DNA of 64,000 bases from contig CAKRHP010000015.1 of the NCBI GenBank assembly GCA_934339135.1, positions 1 to 64,000 of the forward strand, read 5' to 3'. The DNA comes from an uncultured Lachnospiraceae bacterium. Its GTDB lineage: Bacteria; Bacillota; Clostridia; Lachnospirales; Lachnospiraceae. The notes under the pieces were generated by a model that worked only from the letters and a program-made list of their open reading frames with translations, did no database searches and was not told where the DNA came from. Position 1 is the first letter of the stretch. Each line of letters opens with the position of its first letter. Positions 9,425-17,283 of the stretch are shown piece by piece. The position numbers were made by a program, and so were the translations under genes.

Positions 9425-9843
9425 ATATTGGAGGACTGAATCAGGGAATTGTGATCGATCACATCCAGGCCGGCGGTGCCATGAAGATTTATGAATATCT
9501 CAATCTGGAGAAGCTGGACTGTTCTGTGGCGATCATCAAGAATGCCAAAAGCAATAAAATGGGCAAAAAGGACATCATTAAGATTGAAGGTGACCTTGAC
9601 ATTGATCTGAATGTGCTGGGAGTTTTGGATCACAGCATTACCATCAATATTATTAAGAATGCAGAGATCGTGGAGAAGCATCAGCTTTCCCTGCCGGATA
9701 CGGTGACGAATATTATCAAGTGCAAGAATCCACGCTGCATTACTTCTATTGAGCAGGAGCTTCCGCATAAGTTTAAGCTTACGGACCGGGAGAACCGGAT
9801 CTACCGCTGTATTTACTGTGAGTCCAAGTTTAAGGGAAATTAA
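9418..9843 (+). CDS. pyrI: Aspartate carbamoyltransferase regulatory chain PyrI
   Basis: A 141-residue regulatory subunit that binds nucleotides and assembles with PyrB. The N-terminal allosteric domain is followed by a C-terminal zinc domain with four cysteines in CKNPRC and CIYC arrangement. Its presence implies an E. coli-like allosteric holoenzyme rather than the free PyrB trimer of Bacillus. The start codon overlaps the pyrB stop. Confidence 0.96.
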   Translation: MLNIGGLNQGIVIDHIQAGGAMKIYEYLNLEKLDCSVAIIKNAKSNKMGKKDIIKIEGDLDIDLNVLGVLDHSITINIIKNAEIVEKHQLSLPDTVTNIIKCKNPRCITSIEQELPHKFKLTDRENRIYRCIYCESKFKGN

Positions 9844-9920
9844 AGATAAAGAACATAAAAATCTTGAAGCGCAGCGCGCGACAGATGCGAAGCATCTGGA
9901 CTGTGGAGTGCAAAATACAC

Positions 9921-9953
9921 GCCCTGGGGAAAATCCTTGTCCATCCCCGGGGC
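9921..9953 (+). terminator. GC-rich hairpin after pyrI
   Basis: A 9-bp stem GCCCTGGGG/CCCCGGGGC with a 15-base loop, followed by an A+T stretch with scattered T runs. Just upstream (about 9886-9900) is AGATGCGAAGCATCT, another perfect small hairpin. Since the next gene converges, the element may serve both directions. Confidence 0.55.
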
Positions 9954-9978
9954 ATATTCTATTCTGTAATATTTTACT

Positions 9979-11133
9979 TTATGCAATACGGAAAACTGCT
10001 TTTGTTACATTTCCTGCAGTATCCTTTACTTTAACAACATAACGGCCTTTCTTCTGAACCTTTGCTTTTTTGGTATTTACATTTTTGCCATTAATGGTAA
10101 CGGATTTAACCTTCACATTATCCTTAAATTTTAAGGTGACAGGCTTTGTAACCTTTTTTCCGTTTTTAATGCCTTTGATCACAGGTTTTTTGGAATCTAC
10201 CCGGAAGGTTACAGAAGAAGTATTACCGTTGGCATCGGTTGCTGTGATCTTATATGCTTTGCTTACGGAAGCTTTCAGCAGTGTATTGCCGATAGCAATG
10301 CCGTTAACAGTAACAGATTTGACATTTACATTATCGGTAATCTGAAGCTTCACAGCCTTCTTGTATAAGCCGTTATTTTTCACTCCGGAGATCACAGGTG
10401 CCTCTGTATCTGCAGTGAGAGGGTTTCCGGCTGTCACAGCGATCAGTCTGCTGTCGGCAGGCAGAGTATCGGTGCTCCAGCTGGCAGTTGCACCATTGAT
10501 GGTTCCGTTGCTTTCCGTGACATTTGCCGGGAAAGTGATAGCATAATCCATAATGAGTCCGCAGGACTTCATATAAGCATAGACGCTGTCGTATCCCTTT
10601 AAGGCTTTGGTGCTCAGCTTGCCGATCTCAGCATAAGCAGCACTGTCGGAAAGCTTCGCCATATCAGATGACATGGAAGATGTCACGGAATCAGAAGTGC
10701 TGGTGGCTTTGGCGGTAAAGGTATTTCCGTCCAGAGTCATCTCAGAAAACGGTGCTGAGGTGATGGTCTCCGTGCTATACAATGAAGCATTGACAGAACC
10801 CTCCTTGAGCTTATTGATGTATGCCGTGAGATCTGTCAGAGTCGCTTTCATAGTTTCTGCATTGGAAAAGGTCAGCTGGCGGCTGAATGTAATATATGTC
10901 ATGCCGTCGATGGTTTCCTCTGCTTTAGTAAAATCAGCTGTTGTCAGAGGGGAAGTACCTGCAGACTGGTTTATGGATTCCTGAAAAGTTTCCTTTTCAT
11001 ACAGATATTTCACTGTATATGTACAGGTTCCGTCGGCATTCAGTGTCAGGGCAACGCCCTGTCCCATACAGCCGGTCAGCGCACTGATCACAAGAATCAA
11101 TGTCAACATCAAACAGGATAATTTCTTTTTCAT
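9979..11133 (-). CDS. Lipoprotein with C-terminal Ig-like repeats
   Basis: A 384-residue secreted protein. Residues 1-22 form a lipoprotein signal peptide with lipobox LTGC, so C22 should be lipidated. The middle (about 25-235) is an uncharacterised beta-rich domain with GVALTLNADGTCTYTVKY, reminiscent of LppM-like domains (inference). From about residue 245 there are tandem bacterial Ig-like repeats with TDTEAPVISGVKNN and DSKKPVIKGIKNG at the repeat starts, ending in a lysine-rich region. It is probably surface-exposed; its role is unknown. AGGAGG is placed five bases before the ATG. Confidence 0.7.
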   Translation of the reverse strand: MKKKLSCLMLTLILVISALTGCMGQGVALTLNADGTCTYTVKYLYEKETFQESINQSAGTSPLTTADFTKAEETIDGMTYITFSRQLTFSNAETMKATLTDLTAYINKLKEGSVNASLYSTETITSAPFSEMTLDGNTFTAKATSTSDSVTSSMSSDMAKLSDSAAYAEIGKLSTKALKGYDSVYAYMKSCGLIMDYAITFPANVTESNGTINGATASWSTDTLPADSRLIAVTAGNPLTADTEAPVISGVKNNGLYKKAVKLQITDNVNVKSVTVNGIAIGNTLLKASVSKAYKITATDANGNTSSVTFRVDSKKPVIKGIKNGKKVTKPVTLKFKDNVKVKSVTINGKNVNTKKAKVQKKGRYVVKVKDTAGNVTKAVFRIA

Positions 11134-11179
11134 ATTTTCCTCCTATCAAAATAATGTCATTGTGAGTGATTACTTTATT

Positions 11180-11208
11180 ATCTTATCATTAAAAAGAAAG
11201 AATCACAA
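11180..11208 (-). promoter_or_regulatory. Probable promoter of the Ig-repeat lipoprotein gene
   Basis: Minus-strand TTGTGA (11203-11208), 17-bp spacer, TAAGAT (11180-11185), about 46 bp before the start codon. Confidence 0.4.
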
Positions 11209-11211
11209 GAA

Positions 11212-11256
11212 AAAGACATCCTCTCTTCTATATTTTTTAGAAAAGAGAATGTCTTT
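11212..11256 (-). terminator. Terminator of gtrA
   Basis: A 19-bp stem (AAAGACAT... paired with ...ATGTCTTT, one mismatch and one wobble) with a 7-base loop, running into a T-rich tail on the minus strand, 18 bp after the gtrA stop. Confidence 0.85.
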
Positions 11257-11274
11257 GGTGTTATTTAGAGAGTG

Positions 11275-11688
11275 CTATATCTTATAAATATAATATTTAC
11301 GTACCGCGAAGTTCCACAGGAATACAATAAAAGTAGCCGTGATCTTTGCCATGATCTTAACCATGCCATAATATTCCACGAGACCATACATAAGTATCAC
11401 GTTTAAGATCAGTCCGATGGCGCCTGCCATAAAAATCTGGCATATCTCCTGCCAGATGGAACGGTTTGTGACCACATCCTTGAAGGTAATGGCGCGGCCT
11501 AACATCCAGTTAAAGTAAAGACCGATCACGAAGGCTATGATGGTGCTCCAAAGGTATGACAGCCTTGTAAAATAGACAAGTCCTGCAAAACAGCACCATT
11601 CCGTAATGGCACCACTGCCACCGACGATGATGTAGGAGCCAAACTGACGGAAAAGCTCCTGCCAGTGCTCTTTATCTGATGGAAACAT
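11275..11688 (-). CDS. GtrA family membrane protein
   Basis: A 137-residue integral membrane protein with four predicted helices and the GtrA-family pattern: RQFGSYIIVGGSGAITEW at the N-terminus, FNWMLGRAITF after helix 2 and a C-terminal NFAVRKYYIYK tail. The family is associated with moving or linking polyprenyl-phosphate sugars for cell-surface polysaccharides. Start at 11688 is set by GAGGAGGATTCAGAA; the longer frame runs into the divergent regulator's promoter and lacks a binding site. No glycosyltransferase is adjacent, so its sugar partner is not evident. Confidence 0.85.
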   Translation of the reverse strand: MFPSDKEHWQELFRQFGSYIIVGGSGAITEWCCFAGLVYFTRLSYLWSTIIAFVIGLYFNWMLGRAITFKDVVTNRSIWQEICQIFMAGAIGLILNVILMYGLVEYYGMVKIMAKITATFIVFLWNFAVRKYYIYKI

Positions 11689-11842
11689 TTCTGAATCCTC
11701 CTCTTTCGTTTCTGATTTTTGACACAAATTTGACAAAATCATTAAAAATTTAACACAATCAAGGATTCTATCATATTTTTTAATGTTTGGCAACTTTTTT
11801 TCACCTGTTGGCTGCGATTTTTGACCTCTTAGGTGATTTGTG

Positions 11843-11871
11843 TTTACAAGGGCAGGGTTTCTCTCTATAAT
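11843..11871 (+). promoter_or_regulatory. Promoter of the LytTR-LiaF-like operon
   Basis: TTTACA (11843-11848), 17-bp spacer, perfect TATAAT (11866-11871), about 47 bp before the start codon. Confidence 0.7.
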
Positions 11872-11917
11872 AAGCACATATCTTGGCTGAGTAAGAAAAT
11901 AAAGAGAGGCGGTGTGT

Positions 11918-12385
11918 ATGAAGATAAAAATTGAACTGGACAGTGACCTGACAGAAAATGAGGTCATTATCCGATGCCCGGCTCTGACTGAGGAGATTCA
12001 GAAGCTGCAGCAGGTAATCTCAGACGCCGTACCGGAGCATCCAAGAATGACCTTTTATAAGGGGGACGCACAGTATTTTCTGAAGCTGGAGGATATTCTG
12101 TTTTTTGAAACGGAGGACAAATGGATCAATGTCCATACGGCAGAGGACATCTTCCAGACGAAACAGAAGCTGTATGAGCTGGAGGAACTGCTGCCCCGCT
12201 ATTTTCTGCGGATCTCAAAGTCCGCCATATTGAATACCCGTAAGGTGTATTCTATACATAAGAATATTGCGGCATCCAGTGTGGTGGAGTTTATTGACAG
12301 CCACAAGCAGGTTTTTGTATCACGAAACTATTATAAAGCATTGATTCATCAATTGGAGCTGAATCATTATCAGAAAGAAAGGTAA
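11918..12385 (+). CDS. LytTR domain transcriptional regulator
   Basis: A 155-residue DNA-binding protein consisting mostly of a C-terminal LytTR domain (about 50-150), with family text DILFFETEDKWINVHT, YFLRISKSAILN and SRNYY. There is no receiver domain, so it is not a classical response regulator. Start at 11918 follows GAGAGGCGG; a GTG two codons upstream is less likely. The next gene, a membrane protein, starts 10 bp after the stop. This pairing is typical of LytTR regulators controlled by a small membrane partner that keeps them inactive. Confidence 0.88.
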   Translation: MKIKIELDSDLTENEVIIRCPALTEEIQKLQQVISDAVPEHPRMTFYKGDAQYFLKLEDILFFETEDKWINVHTAEDIFQTKQKLYELEELLPRYFLRISKSAILNTRKVYSIHKNIAASSVVEFIDSHKQVFVSRNYYKALIHQLELNHYQKER

Positions 12386-12395
12386 GGGATATATT

Positions 12396-13133
12396 ATGAA
12401 AAATCATTCAACACACAGCATTGATAAGCTGTTCTGGGGCGTGTTTTTTGTGGCAGGAGCTGCCATGCTGATCTTGAGCAAGCTGGGAACGCTGCCGGAT
12501 CTGTCCTTTGTAAGCATTATATTTACGATCATATTTGCATGGACCTTTATTAAGGGCATTTTCACTATCAATTTTTTTGAGATTTTATTCTCGGCGGCGT
12601 TTCTTGCCTGTATCTATGATGATATGCTTGGGATCACAGCCCTGACGCCGTGGACGGTTCTGGGGGCTGCACTCCTTGGATCCATCGGTCTGAGCATTTT
12701 GTTCCCGCGGAAGCATACATGGCATATCTTCCACCACGCAAAATCCGATGACAGTATCCGGTATGCGGAGGATGTCATAGATATACCGGACGAGGATGTG
12801 ATCCATATGGAAAATTCCTTTGGAGCTTCGATCAAGTATATTAATTCCCAGAATTTCCGCAGTGCTCATCTGGAAAACAGCTTTGGAGAGATGAAGGTAT
12901 ATTATGATAATGCGATTACTACCGAGAAGCAGGTATATACGAAGATTGATGTGGCATTCGGTAACATGGTTCTGTTTGTGCCAAAAACCTGGCAGGTGAT
13001 CAACAATATTGACTGTTCGTTTGGTGCGGTAAACATTAAGAACCAGAAAAGCTATACCCCTCTGCCGGAGGCACCGGTGCTTGTGATCACGGGAAGTGTG
13101 GCATTTGGCGGCGCAGAGATTATATATGTGTAA
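12396..13133 (+). CDS. LiaF-like membrane protein
   Basis: A 245-residue protein with four N-terminal transmembrane helices (about residues 12-105) followed by a soluble domain with repeated short beta patterns: MENSFGASIKYI, LENSFGEMKVYY, VAFGNMVLFVP, CSFGAVNIKN and VAFGGAEIIYV. That repeat pattern is typical of the LiaF/DUF2154-type C-terminal domain that inhibits envelope-stress signalling in Bacillus. By analogy it could hold the adjacent LytTR regulator at the membrane; this is inference. Its binding site overlaps the end of the LytTR gene. Confidence 0.75.
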   Translation: MKNHSTHSIDKLFWGVFFVAGAAMLILSKLGTLPDLSFVSIIFTIIFAWTFIKGIFTINFFEILFSAAFLACIYDDMLGITALTPWTVLGAALLGSIGLSILFPRKHTWHIFHHAKSDDSIRYAEDVIDIPDEDVIHMENSFGASIKYINSQNFRSAHLENSFGEMKVYYDNAITTEKQVYTKIDVAFGNMVLFVPKTWQVINNIDCSFGAVNIKNQKSYTPLPEAPVLVITGSVAFGGAEIIYV

Positions 13134-13141
13134 AAACAGGA

Positions 13142-13176
13142 AGGAGGCTGAACAATTATGTTTAGCCTCCTTTTTT
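13142..13176 (+). terminator. Terminator of the LytTR-LiaF-like operon
   Basis: GGAGGCTgAACA/TGTTtAGCCTCC stem with an ATTA loop followed by TTTTTT, eight bases after the stop. Confidence 0.92.
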
Positions 13177-13197
13177 GTAGGTTCTGGTTAAAATATC

Positions 13198-14499
13198 CTA
13201 TCTCTTCTTAATTGCTTCAAACATCCGGTCGTGTTTTCTGGCAAATTTTGCAGCTTCGGAATGTTTTGGTGCATGGATCACTACATTTCGACAGAAGATA
13301 AATGCCGATCTCCCAATCTTAGTATCTTTTCCGGGGATAGTAACATTTTTAAGTTTTTTGCAGCCACTAAATGCTCTCTCTCCGATCTGTTTTAGTTTCT
13401 TCGGGAAAAACACATCCTGAATATGCTCATTGGCTCGAAATGCTGACTCCCGGATCCGGCGGACAGATTTTGGGACGCTAAAGGTCTGATCTGTTTTATA
13501 TTCCGGGTAATTAAGGAGTGTTTTCCTGTGCTTGTCATACAAAACACCGTCTTTGGAAGAAAGTTTCTTGTTTTTGGGAGAGACATGTATGGCAGAGACA
13601 CAGGCAATCTGTGTTCCCGTTTTTTGGAAGTGGGTAAATCGGGAACTAAGATACAGCGTAAGGGATTTGCAGCCGATAAAGGTATCCCAGTTGTCGATTG
13701 TTTTTAAAGAATCCGGCAAATGAAGCTCTTTTAGCTTCTTACAATGTAAAAAGCTTCCGTTATACCAGAGATCGTCAGGATACATGCCCATTTCTCCGTA
13801 TGGATCGTCGATTTTATGAAGCTTTGAACGACTGCTCAAATGGATATGTAAATTTTTGCATCCGGCAAAGCTGCCGTCTCCGATGGTGCGAAGATTTTTT
13901 CCGATATGGATCGATCGTAACTGTTTGCAGTAAAAAAAGCATTCTTTTCCTACGGATACTGTTTTATCCGGAATTGTGAGTTCCTGCAGTGACTGGCAGT
14001 TATAAAATGCATAATCGTTAATCTTTTTGACAGTATTTGGCAGGGTGATCTTTTTGACATTGCGAAAAGCTGCAAATGCACCCTTATTGATAACGGTGAT
14101 TCCCGGTTTTACAACGATTTCCTTTACTTTTCTCTCATTAAAATTTAATTGGATACCATTATGTGCGTCGAATTTTATTTCATTATCGATCCAGTCCTCC
14201 TTTTGCTCGGCATACATCTCCCCTGTTCCTTTGATGGTCAGAATGTGTGTCTTGCGGTCATAGATCCATTTTGCATTTTTGGGCTTTGGAGAGGCGGATG
14301 GAGTTTTTTGCAGCTCCGGGTTTGGAGAGGCCGAAGGAGATACTTCATTTGCTGCAGGAGTTATGGTAGAAGCGGTCTCTTGCAATGAAGCATCCGAAGA
14401 TGTTACTGCCTGCTGCGTGGATAAATTACGGGCAGATGCACAGCCGGAACTTAAAAGCATAGCCATTGTAAAAACAAGAAAAGATTTCAAAAAGCGCAT
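13198..14499 (-). CDS. Leucine-rich-repeat (BspA type) lipoprotein
   Basis: A 433-residue secreted protein. It begins with a lipoprotein signal peptide (lipobox SSGC, near residue 20), then a Ser/Thr/Pro-rich linker with two similar SASPxPxLQK-like segments, then BspA-type leucine-rich repeats (about 130-430) such as NKGAFAAFRNVKKITLP, GDGSFAGCKNL and GERAFSGCKKLKNVTIP. Such proteins are displayed on the surface and often bind host or neighbouring-cell molecules; the ligand here is unknown. The start was placed at 14499 behind GAAGGGGGAATCCTG. It is a single gene with its own promoter. Confidence 0.85.
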   Translation of the reverse strand: MRFLKSFLVFTMAMLLSSGCASARNLSTQQAVTSSDASLQETASTITPAANEVSPSASPNPELQKTPSASPKPKNAKWIYDRKTHILTIKGTGEMYAEQKEDWIDNEIKFDAHNGIQLNFNERKVKEIVVKPGITVINKGAFAAFRNVKKITLPNTVKKINDYAFYNCQSLQELTIPDKTVSVGKECFFYCKQLRSIHIGKNLRTIGDGSFAGCKNLHIHLSSRSKLHKIDDPYGEMGMYPDDLWYNGSFLHCKKLKELHLPDSLKTIDNWDTFIGCKSLTLYLSSRFTHFQKTGTQIACVSAIHVSPKNKKLSSKDGVLYDKHRKTLLNYPEYKTDQTFSVPKSVRRIRESAFRANEHIQDVFFPKKLKQIGERAFSGCKKLKNVTIPGKDTKIGRSAFIFCRNVVIHAPKHSEAAKFARKHDRMFEAIKKR

Positions 14500-14540
14500 C
14501 AGGATTCCCCCTTCCGTTTTAATAACAGATTGTTTCATTT

Positions 14541-14569
14541 ATTTTATATCAGGGAGCAGGAAACTTCAA
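14541..14569 (-). promoter_or_regulatory. Promoter of the leucine-rich-repeat lipoprotein gene
   Basis: Minus-strand TTGAAG (14564-14569), 17-bp spacer, TAAAAT (14541-14546), about 40 bp before the start codon. Confidence 0.5.
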
Positions 14570-14603
14570 GAATGATCAAGGGGATTTTGTTTTGAATAAA
14601 ACA

Positions 14604-14641
14604 AAAGGAGTGCACCTCATCAGAAAGAAGTGCACTCCTTT
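14604..14641 (-). terminator. Terminator of the NifU-like/GGGtGRT operon
   Basis: A perfect 12-bp stem AAAGGAGTGCAC/GTGCACTCCTTT with a 14-base loop, followed on the minus strand by TTTTGTTTT. Confidence 0.9.
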
Positions 14642-14689
14642 GTTATGATCAAAGCTATAATTCTAATTAGATCCGATTTCTACGAATTA

Positions 14690-15700
14690 TTAGAACTTGC
14701 CAGCGTCAGCAGCTTCCTGTACAGCTACTGCTACAGCAACTGTCATACCAACCATTGGGTTGTTACCTGCACCGATCAGACCCATCATCTCAACGTGAGC
14801 CGGTACAGAAGAAGAACCTGCGAACTGTGCATCACTATGCATACGTCCTAAAGTATCTGTCATACCATAGGAAGCAGGACCTGCAGCCATGTTATCCGGG
14901 TGAAGGGTACGTCCTGTACCACCACCGGAAGCTACGGAGAAGTACTTCTTACCCTGCTCCAGGCACTCTTTCTTGTAAGTACCTGCAACCGGATGCTGGA
15001 AACGTGTAGGGTTTGTAGAGTTACCTGTGATAGATACGTCTACGCCCTCTTTGTGCATGATAGCAACACCCTCCGGTACAGAGTTTGCACCATAGCAGTT
15101 AACCTTTGCACGAAGTCCCTCAGAATAAGACTTACGGAATACTTCCTTAACCTCGTTTTTGTATGGATCAAACTCAGTCTCAACGAATGTGAATCCATTG
15201 ATACGGGAGATGATCTGGGCAGCATCCTTACCAAGACCGTTCAGGATGACACGAAGTGGCTCTTTACGAACCTTGTTTGCCTTCTCAGCGATACCGATCG
15301 CACCCTCTGCTGCTGCGAATGACTCGTGACCAGCCAGGAATGCGAAGCACTTGGTATCCTCCTCAAGGAGCATCTTACCAAGGTTACCATGTCCTAAACC
15401 TACCTTACGTGTATCTGCAACAGAACCCGGGATACAGAAAGACTGAAGTCCCTCTCCGATTGCTGCTGCTGCTTCTGATGCCTTACGGCAGTTTTTCTTA
15501 ATTGCGATTGCTGCACCTACTGTGTATGCCCAGCAAGCGTTCTCGAAACAAATTGGCTGGATTCCCTTTACCTGATTGTAAACATCAAGTCCAGCATCCT
15601 TTGTAATTTTCTCTGCTTCTTCAATGGAAGAAATACCATAGCTGTTCAACACTTTGTTGATCTGGTCGATTCTTCTCTCATATGATTCAAATAATGCCAT
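14690..15700 (-). CDS. GGGtGRT family protein (function unknown)
   Basis: A 336-residue protein with the signature GGGTGRTLHPDN (residues 259-270) that gives this family its database name. No enzymatic function is established to my knowledge. Visible features: many glycines, conserved-looking cysteines (C51, C56, C71, C89, C118, C202, C246), an ENACWAYTVGAAIAI helix near residue 53, GLGHGNLGKML near 101, SITGNSTNPTRFQHPVAG near 223 and an Ala/Val-rich C-terminus. No signal peptide or clear membrane helix, so it is likely cytosolic. It follows a NifU-like scaffold gene by 21 bp, shares its terminator, and may receive an Fe-S cluster from it (inference). Confidence 0.85.
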   Translation of the reverse strand: MALFESYERRIDQINKVLNSYGISSIEEAEKITKDAGLDVYNQVKGIQPICFENACWAYTVGAAIAIKKNCRKASEAAAAIGEGLQSFCIPGSVADTRKVGLGHGNLGKMLLEEDTKCFAFLAGHESFAAAEGAIGIAEKANKVRKEPLRVILNGLGKDAAQIISRINGFTFVETEFDPYKNEVKEVFRKSYSEGLRAKVNCYGANSVPEGVAIMHKEGVDVSITGNSTNPTRFQHPVAGTYKKECLEQGKKYFSVASGGGTGRTLHPDNMAAGPASYGMTDTLGRMHSDAQFAGSSSVPAHVEMMGLIGAGNNPMVGMTVAVAVAVQEAADAGKF

Positions 15701-15721
15701 GATTCGTTTGCCTCCTTTTCT

Positions 15722-16429
15722 TTATTTTGCGATCTCTTCATCAGTTCTCGGATCAATGAGCTTCACTGCGTCAGCAACACGTCCGTACTGTCCGGATGCC
15801 TTGTCCCATGCAGTATTAGGATCATCACCCTTCTTGATGAAATCTGTCATCTTACCAAGGTTTACAAACTTATAACCAATGATCATATCCTCATCATCCA
15901 ATGCGATTGCAGTAACATAACCCTCTGCCATCTCTAAGTAACGAGGTCCCTTCTTCAGAGTACCGTACATAGTACCAACCTGGGAACGAAGACCCTTTCC
16001 AAGATCCTCAAGACCGGCACCGATAGCAAGTCCATCCTCAGAGAATGCACTCTGGGAACGACCGTAAACGATCTGAAGGAATAACTCTCTCATTGCTGTA
16101 TTGATCGCATCACAAACCAAGTCCGTATTGAGTGCCTCCATAACAGTCAGACCCGGGAGAATCTCAGCAGCCATAGCTGCAGAATGTGTCATACCAGAAC
16201 ATCCAACAGTCTCAACGAGAGCCTCCTGAATGATACCTTCCTTTACATTAAGGCTCAGCTTGCAGCAGCCCTGCTGAGGTGCACACCAGCCAATACCATG
16301 TGTAAAACCGGAAATATCCTTAACTTCCTTTGCCTGAACCCACTTTGCTTCCTCAGGGATTGGTGCAGCTCCATGATGCACACCCTGGGCAACAGGGCAC
16401 ATGTTTTCTACTTCCTGTGAATAAACCAT
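15722..16429 (-). CDS. NifU/IscU-like iron-sulfur scaffold protein
   Basis: A 235-residue protein with an IscU-like core: GCCKLSLNVKEGIIQEALVE (C55, C56), VGCSGMTHSAAMAAEILPG (C77) and LVCDAIN (C106). The third canonical scaffold cysteine of IscU, near SILAED, is not visible; a serine-containing QSAFSEDGLAI occupies the place. Extra cysteines at C11 and C49 may compensate. A C-terminal extension of about 80 residues (YVTAIALDDEDMIIGYKFV) is not part of standard IscU. There is no isc or suf cluster nearby. It is first in the operon with the GGGtGRT gene, so it probably serves that protein specifically rather than general Fe-S assembly. Confidence 0.82.
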   Translation of the reverse strand: MVYSQEVENMCPVAQGVHHGAAPIPEEAKWVQAKEVKDISGFTHGIGWCAPQQGCCKLSLNVKEGIIQEALVETVGCSGMTHSAAMAAEILPGLTVMEALNTDLVCDAINTAMRELFLQIVYGRSQSAFSEDGLAIGAGLEDLGKGLRSQVGTMYGTLKKGPRYLEMAEGYVTAIALDDEDMIIGYKFVNLGKMTDFIKKGDDPNTAWDKASGQYGRVADAVKLIDPRTDEEIAK

Positions 16430-16458
16430 GATTTTGCTCCTTTCAATATGCTTTTTAT

Positions 16459-16475
16459 CTGCGGTATTACCGCAG
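16459..16475. promoter_or_regulatory. 17-bp perfect palindrome, candidate operator of the NifU-like/GGGtGRT operon
   Basis: CTGCGGTATTACCGCAG is a perfect inverted repeat with 8-bp arms and a one-base centre, 30 bp upstream of the start codon and just before the ribosome binding site. The one-base centre cannot form a normal RNA loop, which favours a protein-binding DNA site. A plausible -35 TTGTCA and -10 TACAAA lie further upstream (about 16500-16530). Confidence 0.55.
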
Positions 16476-16545
16476 TCCTAATTACATTTTCGCACAAAAT
16501 TTGTATTTAGTCTACACCTTTTGACAAAAAAACTCACCAAAAATT

Positions 16546-17220
16546 TTAATCGATGGATTTTTCGACAATTTCCCCCTGGCGTTTGTAGATACTTCCTTTT
16601 GGAATATATCCTCTGACCATGGATAAAGGATAGACATTGGTATTGCTGCCGATAATGGTTCCCGGATTGAGGACACTGTTGCAGCCCACCTCTACATAAT
16701 TGCCGAGGATGGCTCCCATTTTCTTTAAGCCCGTGGCGATCACGTCATCATTATAGCGGATCGTTACCTTTGTCTTGTCGGACTTGACATTGGAGGTAAT
16801 GGAGCCGGCGCCCATATGGGACTTGTATCCGAGAATGGAATCGCCGACATAATTGTAATGAGGTACCTGTACATTGTTAAAGAGAATGACGTTTTTCAGC
16901 TCGGTGGAGTTTCCCACAACGCAGTTCTCTCCCACAATGGCGTTGCCGCGGATAAAGGCACACTGGCGGACCTCCGCGTTTTTCCCGATGATACACGGAC
17001 CATTGATGGATGCGGTCGGTGCAATGGTGGCTGATCTGGCGATCCAGACATTTTCGCTCTTCTGCTCATATTCCTCAGCAGATAAACCGGCACCCAGTGT
17101 CATGATGAAATCTCCGATGTGAGGCAGTACCTCCCACGGAAACTCCCGGTCGGTAAAGATATCTCTGGCGATGGTCTCGTCAAAGTTAAATAAGTTTTTG
17201 TTTTTTAATGCATCGTACAT
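16546..17220 (-). CDS. Left-handed beta-helix (hexapeptide) transferase-like protein
   Basis: A 224-residue protein whose residues about 60-210 form hexapeptide repeats (ATIAPTASINGPCIIGKNAEV, NAIVGENCVVGNSTEL, GAILGNYVEVGCNSVLNPGTIIGS), as in the C-terminal domain of GlmU and sugar-nucleotide acyltransferases. The nucleotidyltransferase half of GlmU is absent; instead there is a 55-residue N-terminal region. Similar genes are often labelled UDP-N-acetylglucosamine pyrophosphorylase, which is probably too specific. It follows topB by 63 bp on the same strand. Confidence 0.72.
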   Translation of the reverse strand: MYDALKNKNLFNFDETIARDIFTDREFPWEVLPHIGDFIMTLGAGLSAEEYEQKSENVWIARSATIAPTASINGPCIIGKNAEVRQCAFIRGNAIVGENCVVGNSTELKNVILFNNVQVPHYNYVGDSILGYKSHMGAGSITSNVKSDKTKVTIRYNDDVIATGLKKMGAILGNYVEVGCNSVLNPGTIIGSNTNVYPLSMVRGYIPKGSIYKRQGEIVEKSID

Positions 17221-17283
17221 TGTTTTCCCTTTCCTATTACGTTCTGACCTTACAATATAAGGCTTCAGATTGCGTGATATGTG

